Of a DNA stretch of 39,944 nucleotides, positions 15,219 through 22,867 are shown one piece after another (the stretch's first letter is position 1; each line of letters starts with the position of its first letter). Below the pieces are notes generated by a model. That model was not told the origin of the DNA. It searched no databases and saw nothing but the letters and a program-made list of their open reading frames with translations. The translations under genes and the position numbers were made by a program. This DNA comes from DATJOQ01 sp050010455 (GTDB lineage Bacteria; Desulfobacterota; Binatia; Binatales; Binataceae). The stretch lies in assembly GCA_050010455.1 (NCBI GenBank), contig JBEKLA010000008.1:1-39944 (forward strand). Direction: 5' to 3'.

Positions 15219-15567
15219 CTTCTTAGCCTCCCTGCGATATGATGGCGTGGCTGTCTTCGCCTTGAACTCACATTCGAAGCAGCCAAAAGTACTAATAGAC
15301 CCGCATCAGCATGCCGCGTGCCATCCGCCGATTCTCTTGACCCCACAAAACCGCGCCGCAAGCTTGAAATAAAGAGCTTTCCTTACAGAATGCCGCCGTT
15401 CGATATGTATCGAATCGTCCCACATGGTTCTTTCGGCTGCATACGATTCGCACGAAGACGCCTTTGCCAAAAAAACAGTGACGACTCGCGTGAACGAGTC
15501 GTCGCCGCTATGAGTGAGAGCCGTTTCCTGAGAGGCGGCGGGCCTTGGATAATCCCGGGCCCCTATT
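15219..15567. other. Intergenic region between AOR operon and stress locus
   Basis: About 350 bp without a convincing gene. It holds the AOR Shine-Dalgarno site (GGGAGG just above 15218), some AT-richer sequence that may contain the AOR promoter, and the terminator at 15469-15503 that ends the upstream stress locus. Short frames here lack start sites and family features. Confidence 0.6.
15469..15503 (-). terminator. Rho-independent terminator of the hpf/hsp20 locus
   Basis: On the minus strand a perfect 9-bp stem GACGACTCG/CGAGTCGTC with a 6-nt loop is followed after four bases by seven T residues. It lies 65 bp past the stop of the hibernation-factor gene and ends the 15.5-19.8 kb minus-strand locus. 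Confidence 0.85.
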
Positions 15568-16125
15568 TCACAAGACCCGCGTCGTCGGATGCTTGTGCAG
15601 GATGGTCACTGTGCTCGCTTGAGGGCCCTCGGCTCCTAGTTCTTCGACAAAGTGTACATCCGAACCGATTTTCAGATGGTCGAAACCGGGTTCCAGTACG
15701 CTGTTACGATGGAAGTAGACCTCACGGCCGTCGGCCGTCTCCAGGAAGCCGTAGCCGTCTTGCGGCAATAGCTTGATCACGCGGGCAAGCGGCGGAGCTT
15801 CGTGGGTCTTGACGTCGCCGCGCTGCGCGCGCGCGTGATCTTCCAGCCTCCTGCGCGCCGCATCAAACGCCTCGCGAATCGCCGCGGCGAGATTCTCTTC
15901 CTTCTGGCGATTCACTACCAGTTCCGTTCCCGGCAGGGTCAGATCGATGCGGACGTTGTAGGGGCCTCCCTTGCGATGATGGTAGACGGGAGCCTCGATG
16001 ACTACCTCACATCCGACGATTCCGTTGTGGTAGTTGTCGAGCTTGGCAACCTTTTGTCGAATCTCGGTGTCGAATGCTTCGGATAGGGTGAAATCGCGTG
16101 ATGTTATCTTTAGGGGACGCTGCAT
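15568..16125 (-). CDS. Ribosome hibernation factor (HPF/RaiA, S30AE) fused to a cold-shock domain
   Basis: A 185-residue two-domain protein. Residues 1-~97 are an S30AE/HPF domain (MQRPLKITSRDFTLSEAFD, VVIEAPVYHHRKGGPYNVRI, EENLAAAIREAFDAARRRLE), which binds in the 30S decoding region and stops translation in resting cells. Residues ~112-182 are a cold-shock OB domain with RNA-binding motifs GYGFLETADGREVYFHRNSV. The usual long-HPF C-terminal dimerisation domain is absent and replaced by the cold-shock domain. ATG at 16125 has AAGGAG just upstream; the longer frame to 16251 has no family match. Directly downstream of hsp20 and followed by a terminator, so a stress or stationary-phase role fits. 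Confidence 0.92.
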   Translation of the reverse strand: MQRPLKITSRDFTLSEAFDTEIRQKVAKLDNYHNGIVGCEVVIEAPVYHHRKGGPYNVRIDLTLPGTELVVNRQKEENLAAAIREAFDAARRRLEDHARAQRGDVKTHEAPPLARVIKLLPQDGYGFLETADGREVYFHRNSVLEPGFDHLKIGSDVHFVEELGAEGPQASTVTILHKHPTTRVL

Positions 16126-16342
16126 AAACTCCTTACCTGACGAAGACCACAGTGGGCAGAGTGCCTTTAGGGGCACTTCCGCCGCAACATATCGCTGTCT
16201 TAGGCCAAATGCACAGTGGTGCGCAAACTCGCCCTTCGCATTTGCCTCCAATCGCCATCAAGCCCTCCACGTTTATCGAAAGCTTGCCTCCGTGGCTAAC
16301 CCGTCAAGCGAGGCGTTCGAAGCCGGGAAACAGCTGCCGGCC

Positions 16343-16807
16343 CTATTTCTTTTCGGCCTCCACCTTCTTTTCCGCCTCCACTTCGAGCGGAATCTTCTTG
16401 GCCTCCACCTCCTTCGCGAGCGGTATGGTTACCTCGATCACGCCGTTCTTGAAATTCGCTTTGACCTTGTCGGTGGCCGCTCCCTCCGGCAGGCTCATCC
16501 GCCGCTCGAAGGATCCATAGGATACCTCGCGGCGCAGATAGTCCTTATCCTTGACCTCCTTCTCGCTCTTACGCTCGCCCTTGATCGTGAGAATGTTGTG
16601 CAGGACACTCACTTCGAGGTCCTTGGGATCGAGCCCGGGTACGTCGGCGCGCACCACCAAGTTGCCGCCCTTGACGAAGCTTTCAATCGGCGGGGCGAAT
16701 GCTTCGGTTTCTTCAAACTCCTCGAACAAGCGCGGAAAACGGAAGTCCCAGGCCCGCGCCAGCCGTTCGAGGTCCCTAAATGGTCTCCTCTGCATTAGTG
16801 CTCCCAT
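16343..16807 (-). CDS. Small heat-shock protein Hsp20 (alpha-crystallin family)
   Basis: A 154-residue ATP-independent holdase. The alpha-crystallin domain covers about 45-138 with NLVVRADVPGLDPKDLEVSV, ILTIKGERKSEKEVKDKDYL, YGSFERRMSLPEGA and the C-terminal strand NGVIEVTIPLAKE. The tail is a Lys/Glu-rich repeat (VEAEKKVEAEKK) with no clear IXI motif except KKIPLEVE. Start ATG at 16807 has GAGGAG 8 nt upstream. It lies between the phosphoribosyltransferase and the hibernation factor, all on one strand. Confidence 0.96.
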   Translation of the reverse strand: MGALMQRRPFRDLERLARAWDFRFPRLFEEFEETEAFAPPIESFVKGGNLVVRADVPGLDPKDLEVSVLHNILTIKGERKSEKEVKDKDYLRREVSYGSFERRMSLPEGAATDKVKANFKNGVIEVTIPLAKEVEAKKIPLEVEAEKKVEAEKK

Positions 16808-17071
16808 TGTCTTATCTCCTCTGATCTTCAGAATGATCAGTAATTCGCTAAAAGCACTCTAAAATCAGTCAACCAGTCAACTACGATGTTAATCAGCTAT
16901 AGATAGGCGGGCAAAACGAGTGCCAAAAGAAGCCTCCAAACTGCGCTGTATTTATGGGCTGACACTCGCGAATGTAGCGTCAATGGGTGGAGCGGAATCG
17001 CTCCACTGAGGCGATCCTGCCCCACACGTGTCAAGATGGTTAGCTACATTCGAGTTTGAGGCAGACCAACG
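16808..17071. promoter_or_regulatory. Intergenic region with nested inverted repeats upstream of hsp20
   Basis: About 260 bp between the phosphoribosyltransferase stop and hsp20. An outer perfect 10-bp inverted repeat CGAATGTAGC (16969-16978) / GCTACATTCG (17043-17052) encloses an inner stem TGGAGCG-GAAT-CGCTCCA (around 16987-17004). No T-tract follows, so it is not a clear terminator. The part nearest hsp20 is AT-richer and likely holds its promoter. No full CIRCE (GAGTGC inverted repeat with 9-bp spacer) is present. Confidence 0.55.
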
Positions 17072-17773
17072 CTACGAACGCGGTGGCGACTCGCTCGCGG
17101 GATGAATTGTCTCAGTCTGCGCGGCCGCAGCCCGACGGCGATGGGCCGCGTCGAGAAGTTCGGTAACCTCTGTGTCAGAAGTTTGCCCGAAGTCTTCATA
17201 AAACTCGCCGACAGCGGCAAAGAACTCTGGCGTACTCAAGCAGACTACGTCGTCCACCTCGCGGCGCAGGGAATCGATGGTTTCACCCGGCGCCACCGGC
17301 ACGGCCAACACCAGCCGCTTCGGGTTGCTTCGGCGAACCCCCCTGAGCGCCGCGCGTATCGAGGCGCCGGTCGCGATTCCGTCATCGATAACGATTACCG
17401 TCTGTCCCTCGAGCTTTTGCGCCTCGCGTCCTCCGCGATAAGCCTCCTGGCGGCGCCGGATTTCCTTTAGTTGCCGGGCAACCTCGCGATCGAGGTAGTC
17501 CTGGCTGACCGCAAGCTCAGCCACAATTTCTTCGTTGAGCACGCCCTGCGGATGGTCGCCGTCAACGACGGCTCCAATCCCGAGTTCGGGCTGGCCGGGT
17601 GCGCCCAATTTTCGCACCACGACGATATCCAGCGGCGCGTCTAGCGCGATCGCGACTTCGTAGGCGACCGGCACTCCGCCGCGCGGAATCCCCAATATCA
17701 CGGGATTTTCTGCCTTATACTTGAGCAGCGCCACCCCGAGCTTCTTTCCGGCTTCCTTCCGATCTCGAAACAT
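17072..17773 (-). CDS. Phosphoribosyltransferase-fold protein
   Basis: A 233-residue type I PRTase-fold protein. The PRPP-binding loop VIVIDDGIATGAS lies at 126-138; upstream are ILGIPRGGVPVAYEVA and DIVVVRKLGAPGQPELGIGA, the hallmark of the family that includes the N-terminal half of Mycobacterium tuberculosis Rv0571c. The substrate base is unknown and some members may be regulatory. It begins 3 bp after the stop of an alpha/beta hydrolase; in Rv0571c the same two domains are fused, which supports a functional link. The Ala/Arg-rich C-terminal tail is variable. Confidence 0.9.
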   Translation of the reverse strand: MFRDRKEAGKKLGVALLKYKAENPVILGIPRGGVPVAYEVAIALDAPLDIVVVRKLGAPGQPELGIGAVVDGDHPQGVLNEEIVAELAVSQDYLDREVARQLKEIRRRQEAYRGGREAQKLEGQTVIVIDDGIATGASIRAALRGVRRSNPKRLVLAVPVAPGETIDSLRREVDDVVCLSTPEFFAAVGEFYEDFGQTSDTEVTELLDAAHRRRAAAAQTETIHPASESPPRS

Positions 17774-17776
17774 CGC

Positions 17777-18430
17777 TTATCGCTGCCTTTCGGCAACGCT
17801 CCCGCGCAGATACGCCTTGAACCAATCGCGTGCCAGACGCGCCGCCTCTTCGAGAGTGCCGGGCTCTTCGAAAAGATGAGTTGCGCCGCGAACTATTCTA
17901 AGTTCCTTGACGCAGGTGAGACGCTCGAAAGCTTCCTCGTTGAGCTCGATGACCCCGCTATCGTTGCCGCCCACGATCAGCAGAGTAGGTGCCTTTACCC
18001 TTGGAAGCGCCGGCCCCGCGAGGTCGGGACGGCCGCCGCGCGAAACTACTGCGGCGATAGTTTCGTCGGCCGCAGCCGCGACCAGCGCCGCCGCCGCGCC
18101 GGTGCTCGCGCCGAAGTAGCCGATAGCGAGTCCGCGTGCCAACTCGAGACGCCTGGCCCAATGAGTCGCCGCCTGCAAACGACTCGCGAGAAACTCGATA
18201 TCGAAGACGTTATCGCGATCGGAGGCTTCTTCTTCGGATAGGAGGTCGAAAAGCAGCGTACCGATACCCGCTTCGCGCACGACCCGCGCTACGTAGCTAT
18301 TGCGCGGACTCAGGCGGCTGCTGCCGCTGCCATGAGCGAATAGAACCAGCCCGGCAGCGCCGGGAGGCACCTCCAGCAGCGCCTCCAGCTCCGTGCGGCC
18401 GACCGCTATCGATGAAACCTGCGCCTTCAC
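17777..18430 (-). CDS. Dienelactone-hydrolase-like alpha/beta hydrolase paired with the PRTase
   Basis: A 217-residue alpha/beta hydrolase. The nucleophile elbow GYFGASTG places Ser109; Asp157 (IVGGNDSGV) and His185 (GATHLFEEPG) complete the triad. LVLFAHGSGSSRLSPRN is the oxyanion region. This is the dienelactone-hydrolase-like subgroup found next to or fused with PRTases. True substrate unknown. Its stop is 3 bp before the PRTase start, so the pair is translationally linked. The 70-bp gap to the phosphofructokinase upstream allows a single transcript. Confidence 0.88.
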   Translation of the reverse strand: MKAQVSSIAVGRTELEALLEVPPGAAGLVLFAHGSGSSRLSPRNSYVARVVREAGIGTLLFDLLSEEEASDRDNVFDIEFLASRLQAATHWARRLELARGLAIGYFGASTGAAAALVAAAADETIAAVVSRGGRPDLAGPALPRVKAPTLLIVGGNDSGVIELNEEAFERLTCVKELRIVRGATHLFEEPGTLEEAARLARDWFKAYLRGSVAERQR

Positions 18431-18500
18431 GCCGCAATACGGCGCAAGCTTCGTGCCGCTCCTTTATGCCGTCGCCTATGCCGTCGCGCGGTTAGCCAGG

Positions 18501-19787
18501 CTACACTTTAGCGCCATTTGCCGCACGCCGGAATGGCACGGTAGCCGCGATCGCTTGAGAGAACCGGGCCTTGAAGGCCTCGGGCGAGAGCTTGGTTTCT
18601 CGCGCGAGCCTGGAGAGCGTTGGTTCCTCGAGGTCTTCCGCTTCGAGCCGGATCATGTAGGAGCGGGCCACCTGATACGATTCCGCGCTTACGTCGACGC
18701 GCCGGGTGCTGATGTGGTTGGTGGCCGGGTCGATCAGTTCGTCCAGCTTGAGCGGCTTGATACGGCCATTGGCGATCGCGATCATCGCGCCCGATCCGCC
18801 ATCCAGCAGATAGCGCACCGCACCATAGCCGAGCGTGCGCGTGTAGTCGATGTCGAACGGCACCGGCCTGGCGCATCGCAGCTCGTACCCGATCTCCTTG
18901 TTCACCACCGTCATTTGGATGCCGAGTCCGGCCAGAGCCTCCCGCACGCTGTCGCGCAGAAACAACCCGAGCGGAATCTCTCCGAGGCGGCGATGGCCAT
19001 AAGCGTCGCGCTCGACATTATCCGCGTTCGGCAGCGAGGCAGGATCAACCAGCCCGGCGATACCTTCGGCGATAATTGCCACGCCGTTATCACTTCCGAA
19101 GGCCCATCGCTTGATTATCGCACCCGCGATCAGATCGACTACCGTGCGCAACTCGACCTTGGGATCCCTGAATTCTTCCGGAATCAGCGCCAACGTCGCG
19201 CCAGCGGCCTTGCACATCCCTAGCGCGAGCGCGCCTGAAGTTCTCCCCATCGTAACCACCGTGTACCAGCGCGCGGTGGTGCGCGCATCCTCCATCAGGG
19301 ATTCGATCAGGGTGGTGCCGGCCGAGCGCGCACTTTCGAAACCAAAGGTGGGAAGATTTTCGGGCAGGGGCAGATCGTTATCGATGGTCTTCGGTACCGT
19401 TGCGACGCTGATGCGATTCCCGGCGCGCTCGGCGATCCTGGCCGCGGCCGAAGTGGTGTCGTCGCCCCCGATGCATACCAGGTAGCGTATCGAAAGCGAT
19501 TCCAGCGCGCGGATCGTGTTGTCGAGGGTTTCCTGTTGACGCGCGGGATTGGTGCGCGAGGTGCCAAGAATCGACCCGCCGGTGAAATGAATCCGGCTCA
19601 CGTCGGGAATGTGCAACTCGATCGCGTGCGACGCGTCGCCGCGCGCCAGCCAGTAGTAACCTTGCGGGATGCCGATGACCCGCAGTCCTGAATCGATCGC
19701 CTCGATGGTGGCTGCGGCAATAACCCCGTTGATTCCTGGGGCGGGCCCGCCGCCGACCAGGATCCCCAATGTTTGCTTTTCTGCCAT
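18501..19787 (-). CDS. 6-phosphofructokinase, pyrophosphate-type signature
   Basis: A 428-residue PfkA-superfamily enzyme. It starts with LGILVGGGPAPGINGVI; CIGGDDTTS at about 105-113 has Asp where ATP-dependent enzymes have Gly (GGDGS), and VPKTIDNDLPLP has Lys where they have Gly. Both changes mark pyrophosphate-dependent phosphofructokinases. TMGRTSGALAL carries the fructose-6-phosphate binding MGR motif. Predicted to interconvert fructose-6-phosphate and fructose-1,6-bisphosphate reversibly with PPi, which spares ATP. First gene of the minus-strand stress locus. ATG at 19787 has GGAGAG immediately upstream. Confidence 0.92.
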   Translation of the reverse strand: MAEKQTLGILVGGGPAPGINGVIAAATIEAIDSGLRVIGIPQGYYWLARGDASHAIELHIPDVSRIHFTGGSILGTSRTNPARQQETLDNTIRALESLSIRYLVCIGGDDTTSAAARIAERAGNRISVATVPKTIDNDLPLPENLPTFGFESARSAGTTLIESLMEDARTTARWYTVVTMGRTSGALALGMCKAAGATLALIPEEFRDPKVELRTVVDLIAGAIIKRWAFGSDNGVAIIAEGIAGLVDPASLPNADNVERDAYGHRRLGEIPLGLFLRDSVREALAGLGIQMTVVNKEIGYELRCARPVPFDIDYTRTLGYGAVRYLLDGGSGAMIAIANGRIKPLKLDELIDPATNHISTRRVDVSAESYQVARSYMIRLEAEDLEEPTLSRLARETKLSPEAFKARFSQAIAATVPFRRAANGAKV

Positions 19788-20087
19788 AACTCTCCACGCT
19801 TTACGTCTGGCCGCTGCGCGGCCGAATTTGCGCTATCGCGCCGATCCATCACCCTCTCTAGACAAGCAAAAATCTCGTCGAATCGCGAGAACGTCCGGAA
19901 ACCAAACCGTAACAATCGCGCTCTTGTCTTCGATTATTAAGAAAAGATTCGAACGAGGATGGTTCGGGCAAGTCGCGGACGCCTTGCCCAAGCCATTCAC
20001 TGCCGCCACGCCGCGAGGCGGCGTGTCACCTTCCATCCGGGCTGGACGAATCTCACGACGCGGAAATCGCCGCGATTGCCCGAGCGC
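19788..20087. other. Intergenic region with three hairpins, no gene seen
   Basis: 300 bp between the phosphofructokinase start and the repeat-protein stop. It contains perfect inverted repeats GGCCGC-TGC-GCGGCC (19809-19823), GGGCAAG/CTTGCCC (19966-19989) and CACGCCGC-GAG-GCGGCGTG (20007-20025). The last two lie downstream of the minus-strand repeat protein and may help end its transcript, though neither has a T-tract directly after it. No open frame with a ribosome site was found. Confidence 0.55.
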
Positions 20088-20609
20088 TCAGGTGAGCAGA
20101 TTGAGAAGATTCAGCGCGTTATTCGTTTGGGAGGTCTGGGAGCCGTTGCTATTCGTGCTGTTAGAACTGCTGGAACTGTTCAACAGACTCTCCGTCGCAG
20201 GGTTGCTGCTCGAGGCACTCTGAACCCAACCGCCGCCGCCGCCGTGATGATGATGGTGGGCGTGCATCCCCTGGAGCGCTTGGGCCGCATCCTGCTGAAG
20301 CGTCGTGAACGCTTGCTGGGCCGATTGCAGATTACCTGACTGAAGCGCTTGTCCCAGCGCGGCGAAATCCGACGCCAACTGACTGGTGCTGCTCGAGTTG
20401 GTGCTACTCGAGGAGCTCTGCGACGTCGAGTTCTGCATCAGAGCGGCCAGCGAATTGTACGCCTGCTGTGCCGACGACAAATTGCCTGACTGCAACGCCG
20501 AAGCCAGCTGCGCGAAAAGGCTAAAAGGGTTGTTTTGCGAGCTGCTGGACGTCGAGGATTCGACAGTCGGAAGGCTCGCACCAACCGAAGTTATGCCGGA
20601 TACGGACAT
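20088..20609 (-). CDS. Ser/Gln/Asn-rich repeat protein with His/Gly tract (function unknown)
   Basis: A 173-residue low-complexity protein. It starts MSVSGITSVGASLPT with no signal peptide. It carries two copies of a helical repeat, FAQLASALQSGNLSSAQQAY and FAALGQALQSGNLQSAQQAF, each about 28 residues and separated by a Ser-rich linker. A HAHHHHHGGGGGW tract and a Ser/Asn-rich tail ending NALNLLNLLT follow. ATG at 20609 has GAGG 6 nt upstream; the frame extends to 20765 but that part lies in the leader. Similar uncharacterised proteins exist in soil bacteria (from memory, unverified). The His run suggests metal binding; function is not known. Confidence 0.8.
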   Translation of the reverse strand: MSVSGITSVGASLPTVESSTSSSSQNNPFSLFAQLASALQSGNLSSAQQAYNSLAALMQNSTSQSSSSSTNSSSTSQLASDFAALGQALQSGNLQSAQQAFTTLQQDAAQALQGMHAHHHHHGGGGGWVQSASSSNPATESLLNSSSSSNSTNSNGSQTSQTNNALNLLNLLT

Positions 20610-20939
20610 TTTGGACCTCGCTTGCTTGCGGGCGTATGCCGCCCGGTTTCCGGCGTAACAAGCAAGCCATATACCCGGATCGACGCGGCAACCATCGCCG
20701 ATTCGCAGGAATGTTCGACCACGTGCCCACGAGAGCTTGATTATCCTCAAGCGCGTCGTAACCACTCGCCCGCAGTCGATTCCGCACAGGGGCGACGTTG
20801 CGGATCGTCGCGATGTGTCGCGAATCTGCTACACGTCGCCGCGACGATCCCAAGCTAGACACACGCTCAAGAGGGCATGATCTTCAGAGATGTTTCTCGA
20901 TCAAACCGGCGCCAGGACGCGCCGGCTTCGACCAATCGA
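20610..20939. promoter_or_regulatory. Intergenic region with structured leader of the repeat protein
   Basis: 330 bp. On the minus strand, directly before the Shine-Dalgarno GAGG of the repeat-protein gene, a 9-bp stem GCTTGCTTG/CAAGCAAGC (20620-20628 with 20659-20667) encloses an inner stem GGGCG-GCATA-CGCCC. The rest shows no gene. At its lower-numbered boundary with the peptidase, CCGGCGC-CAGGAC-GCGCCGG (20906-20925) is a 7-bp hairpin just past the peptidase stop, with TTT following on the minus strand: a weak terminator candidate. Confidence 0.55.
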
Positions 20940-21701
20940 TTAGTGAACGAGGCGGATGGTCCAGAAGTCGTCGGACAGGCTCGCCTGAGTGAGGTAAGCG
21001 TAGGGCAGGGTGAAATATCCCTGCATCCCCCAGCCGGTTCCCCACGAGTTGCGGCAGATGAACCATTGCTGCGCATCGTCGTATCCGACCGCCGACACCG
21101 CATGGCCGCCCAAGACCTGCTCGCCCGCGGCCGGCATCGGCGCATGACCGCTCTGCGCGACGGCGTCATCTTCGAAGCTCTTGTAAACCGTGAACCCGAA
21201 CACGAAAGGATAACCCGACGCGAGGCATCCCTTCATCTGGTTCAGATCCTGAACCATCCTCTGATACAGGACGACCTTGTGCTGGATGGCCTGCTGGTAG
21301 CACGAATTGGGCGGCTGGTCGGTGAATTTCGCGATGTCATACGGCCACAGCGTCTCGGGGCAATCGCCCTGCGTGGCAACGCTCTTGATACCGTCGCGAA
21401 TCATGGCGCCGCTGTCGGAATCGACGGTGCCCTCGATCGCGCGCTCGTTGTAATAGATGAAAAGTCGCGAGGGCGTGTAGATCGGAACGCTCTGTTTCAC
21501 GAGGTCGAATTCAACCGCGCCCGCGATAGCGTTGGCGGTGCAACTGCCGAGGTCCCCCTGGTCGTACACGGGCGGACATTTCGGTCTCAGGTCGACGCTC
21601 GGTGGAAGCGCTTGCAAATACTGTATTGGTGCGGCGTAGAGAAGATCGCGATGGTCGGGAAGGTCAGGAATCCATCCGTAGCGCCGAATCTTGTGAGCCA
21701 T
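20940..21701 (-). CDS. Papain-like (C1A) cysteine peptidase
   Basis: A 253-residue C1 family peptidase. The active site is complete: Gln48 and Cys54 in VYDQGDLGSCTANAIAG, His200 in LGGHAVSAVGYDD, and Asn218 in CRNSWGTGWGMQGYF. The N-terminus YGWIPDLPDHRDLLY is the short propeptide-like start usual in bacterial C1A members, so the protein is probably not a long zymogen. No signal peptide is visible, suggesting a cytoplasmic or non-classically exported enzyme. ATG at 21701 has AAGGGGGA upstream. Physiological target unknown; the low-complexity protein next to it is a possible partner only by position. Confidence 0.93.
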   Translation of the reverse strand: MAHKIRRYGWIPDLPDHRDLLYAAPIQYLQALPPSVDLRPKCPPVYDQGDLGSCTANAIAGAVEFDLVKQSVPIYTPSRLFIYYNERAIEGTVDSDSGAMIRDGIKSVATQGDCPETLWPYDIAKFTDQPPNSCYQQAIQHKVVLYQRMVQDLNQMKGCLASGYPFVFGFTVYKSFEDDAVAQSGHAPMPAAGEQVLGGHAVSAVGYDDAQQWFICRNSWGTGWGMQGYFTLPYAYLTQASLSDDFWTIRLVH

Positions 21702-21898
21702 GATATTTTCCCCCTTGGTTTGTGAAAATTTCGATTGAGTTACGCTTCGCCTGGTCGGTAGCGCGTGATGCGCTGGCGTTCGCTAACCGGCTTGGAGTGG
21801 TTGGGAGCGCCGGTCGCCCGAACTCTACAAAGAGTAGAGAACGCGGATCAACTTATTTTTTGAGAATCGGGCGAAGCGCTGGTCGCGCGGTGTCGCCG

Positions 21899-22867
21899 CT
21901 ATCGAGAATCGGCTTGGTGGCGAGCCGCTTTTGCGTGCGGACGGCCCATCGATTCGAACGTCTTGAGCGCGACGTCGAGCAGGACGGCGCGGCTGTGGCG
22001 CGCGCCGCCGCCGTCTTGATTATGAAAATCCCACGCCCTTCCGCCGACCGCGTCGGAGGCGTAGAAAAGCGCGCCGACCTCGATCTTGCGAAACCGTCCC
22101 ACCGCGAACATCGCCGCCGCTTCCATCTCGACGCAAATCGCGCGGTCGCGAAGCCGCATCCGTGCGATCTTGTCGCGCGTCTCGCGATAGAACGCGTCGG
22201 TGGTCCAGGTCGTGCCCGTGCGATGGGGATATTCGATACGATCAAGAGTCTCACGCAACGCGGCCTGCATCGATCGCGACGGCTGCACGAAGCGCGCCGC
22301 CGGCAGGTAATGATACGAGGTCCCTTCCTCGCGAATTGCGCGCGTGGCGACGATAAGATCGCCGCGGCGAATCGACGGGTCGATCACTCCGACCGTGCCG
22401 GTGATAATAATCCGCTTGGCGCCCAAGGCAATCAGCCGCTCCATCCCGGCCGCGGCAACCGGCGCACCCATCCCGAGCTTCGCGTATCCGTAGCGACGCC
22501 CGCCGTGCTCGAAGATCAGCGCGGCCCGCGATCTCCGGGTGTGATCTATTCCCTCGACCTGATCGCCACCCGCATCCGCGCCTTGGGATTTCCCTTCGGA
22601 CCCCCACAGCGATCCCGGACTATAAATCGCGTGAGCGGCCGGATAGCGGCGGATTATCTCGATCGTCAGCCGATCCATGAACGAGCAGATCCAATGCTCG
22701 GGAATCGCGGCGGGATAGTGCGAGCCGCCGAAGCCTTGTTCGAGCGCGACGACTTCGAGCGGATTGATTATTTCGCGATCGCCGCGCGCAGGCGTTTCGA
22801 TCCACGCCGTTCGCGCGCTCTCGGACGGCCCGCGCCGCTTCGTCGCTTTGGAGTTCCTAGCTGTCAA
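21899..22867 (-). CDS. Nucleoside phosphorylase (uridine/purine phosphorylase family)
   Basis: A 322-residue PNP_UDP_1 family protein that would cleave nucleosides with phosphate. Landmarks: YGYAKLGMGAPVAAAGMERL (phosphate site), KRIIITGTVGVIDPSIRRGD, and ICVEMEAAAMFAVGRFRKIE followed by VGALFYASDAVGG, where the MEAA motif contacts the ribose. Start is TTG at 22867, because no ATG precedes the family region (REIINPLEVVALEQG is already inside it). That start overlaps the upstream dehydrogenase stop by 11 nt, implying translational coupling. Base specificity cannot be assigned by eye. Confidence 0.85.
   Translation of the reverse strand: MTARNSKATKRRGPSESARTAWIETPARGDREIINPLEVVALEQGFGGSHYPAAIPEHWICSFMDRLTIEIIRRYPAAHAIYSPGSLWGSEGKSQGADAGGDQVEGIDHTRRSRAALIFEHGGRRYGYAKLGMGAPVAAAGMERLIALGAKRIIITGTVGVIDPSIRRGDLIVATRAIREEGTSYHYLPAARFVQPSRSMQAALRETLDRIEYPHRTGTTWTTDAFYRETRDKIARMRLRDRAICVEMEAAAMFAVGRFRKIEVGALFYASDAVGGRAWDFHNQDGGGARHSRAVLLDVALKTFESMGRPHAKAARHQADSR

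Noticed and set aside
16850..16925. Possible CIRCE element (GCACTC ... GAGTGC) upstream of hsp20
   Set aside because: The two halves are about 58 bp apart rather than 9 bp, and flanking bases do not match the consensus.
20610..20765. Known riboswitch (c-di-GMP-I type) before the repeat protein
   Set aside because: A GGAAACC-like segment prompted a comparison, but the conserved core and second helix are not present.
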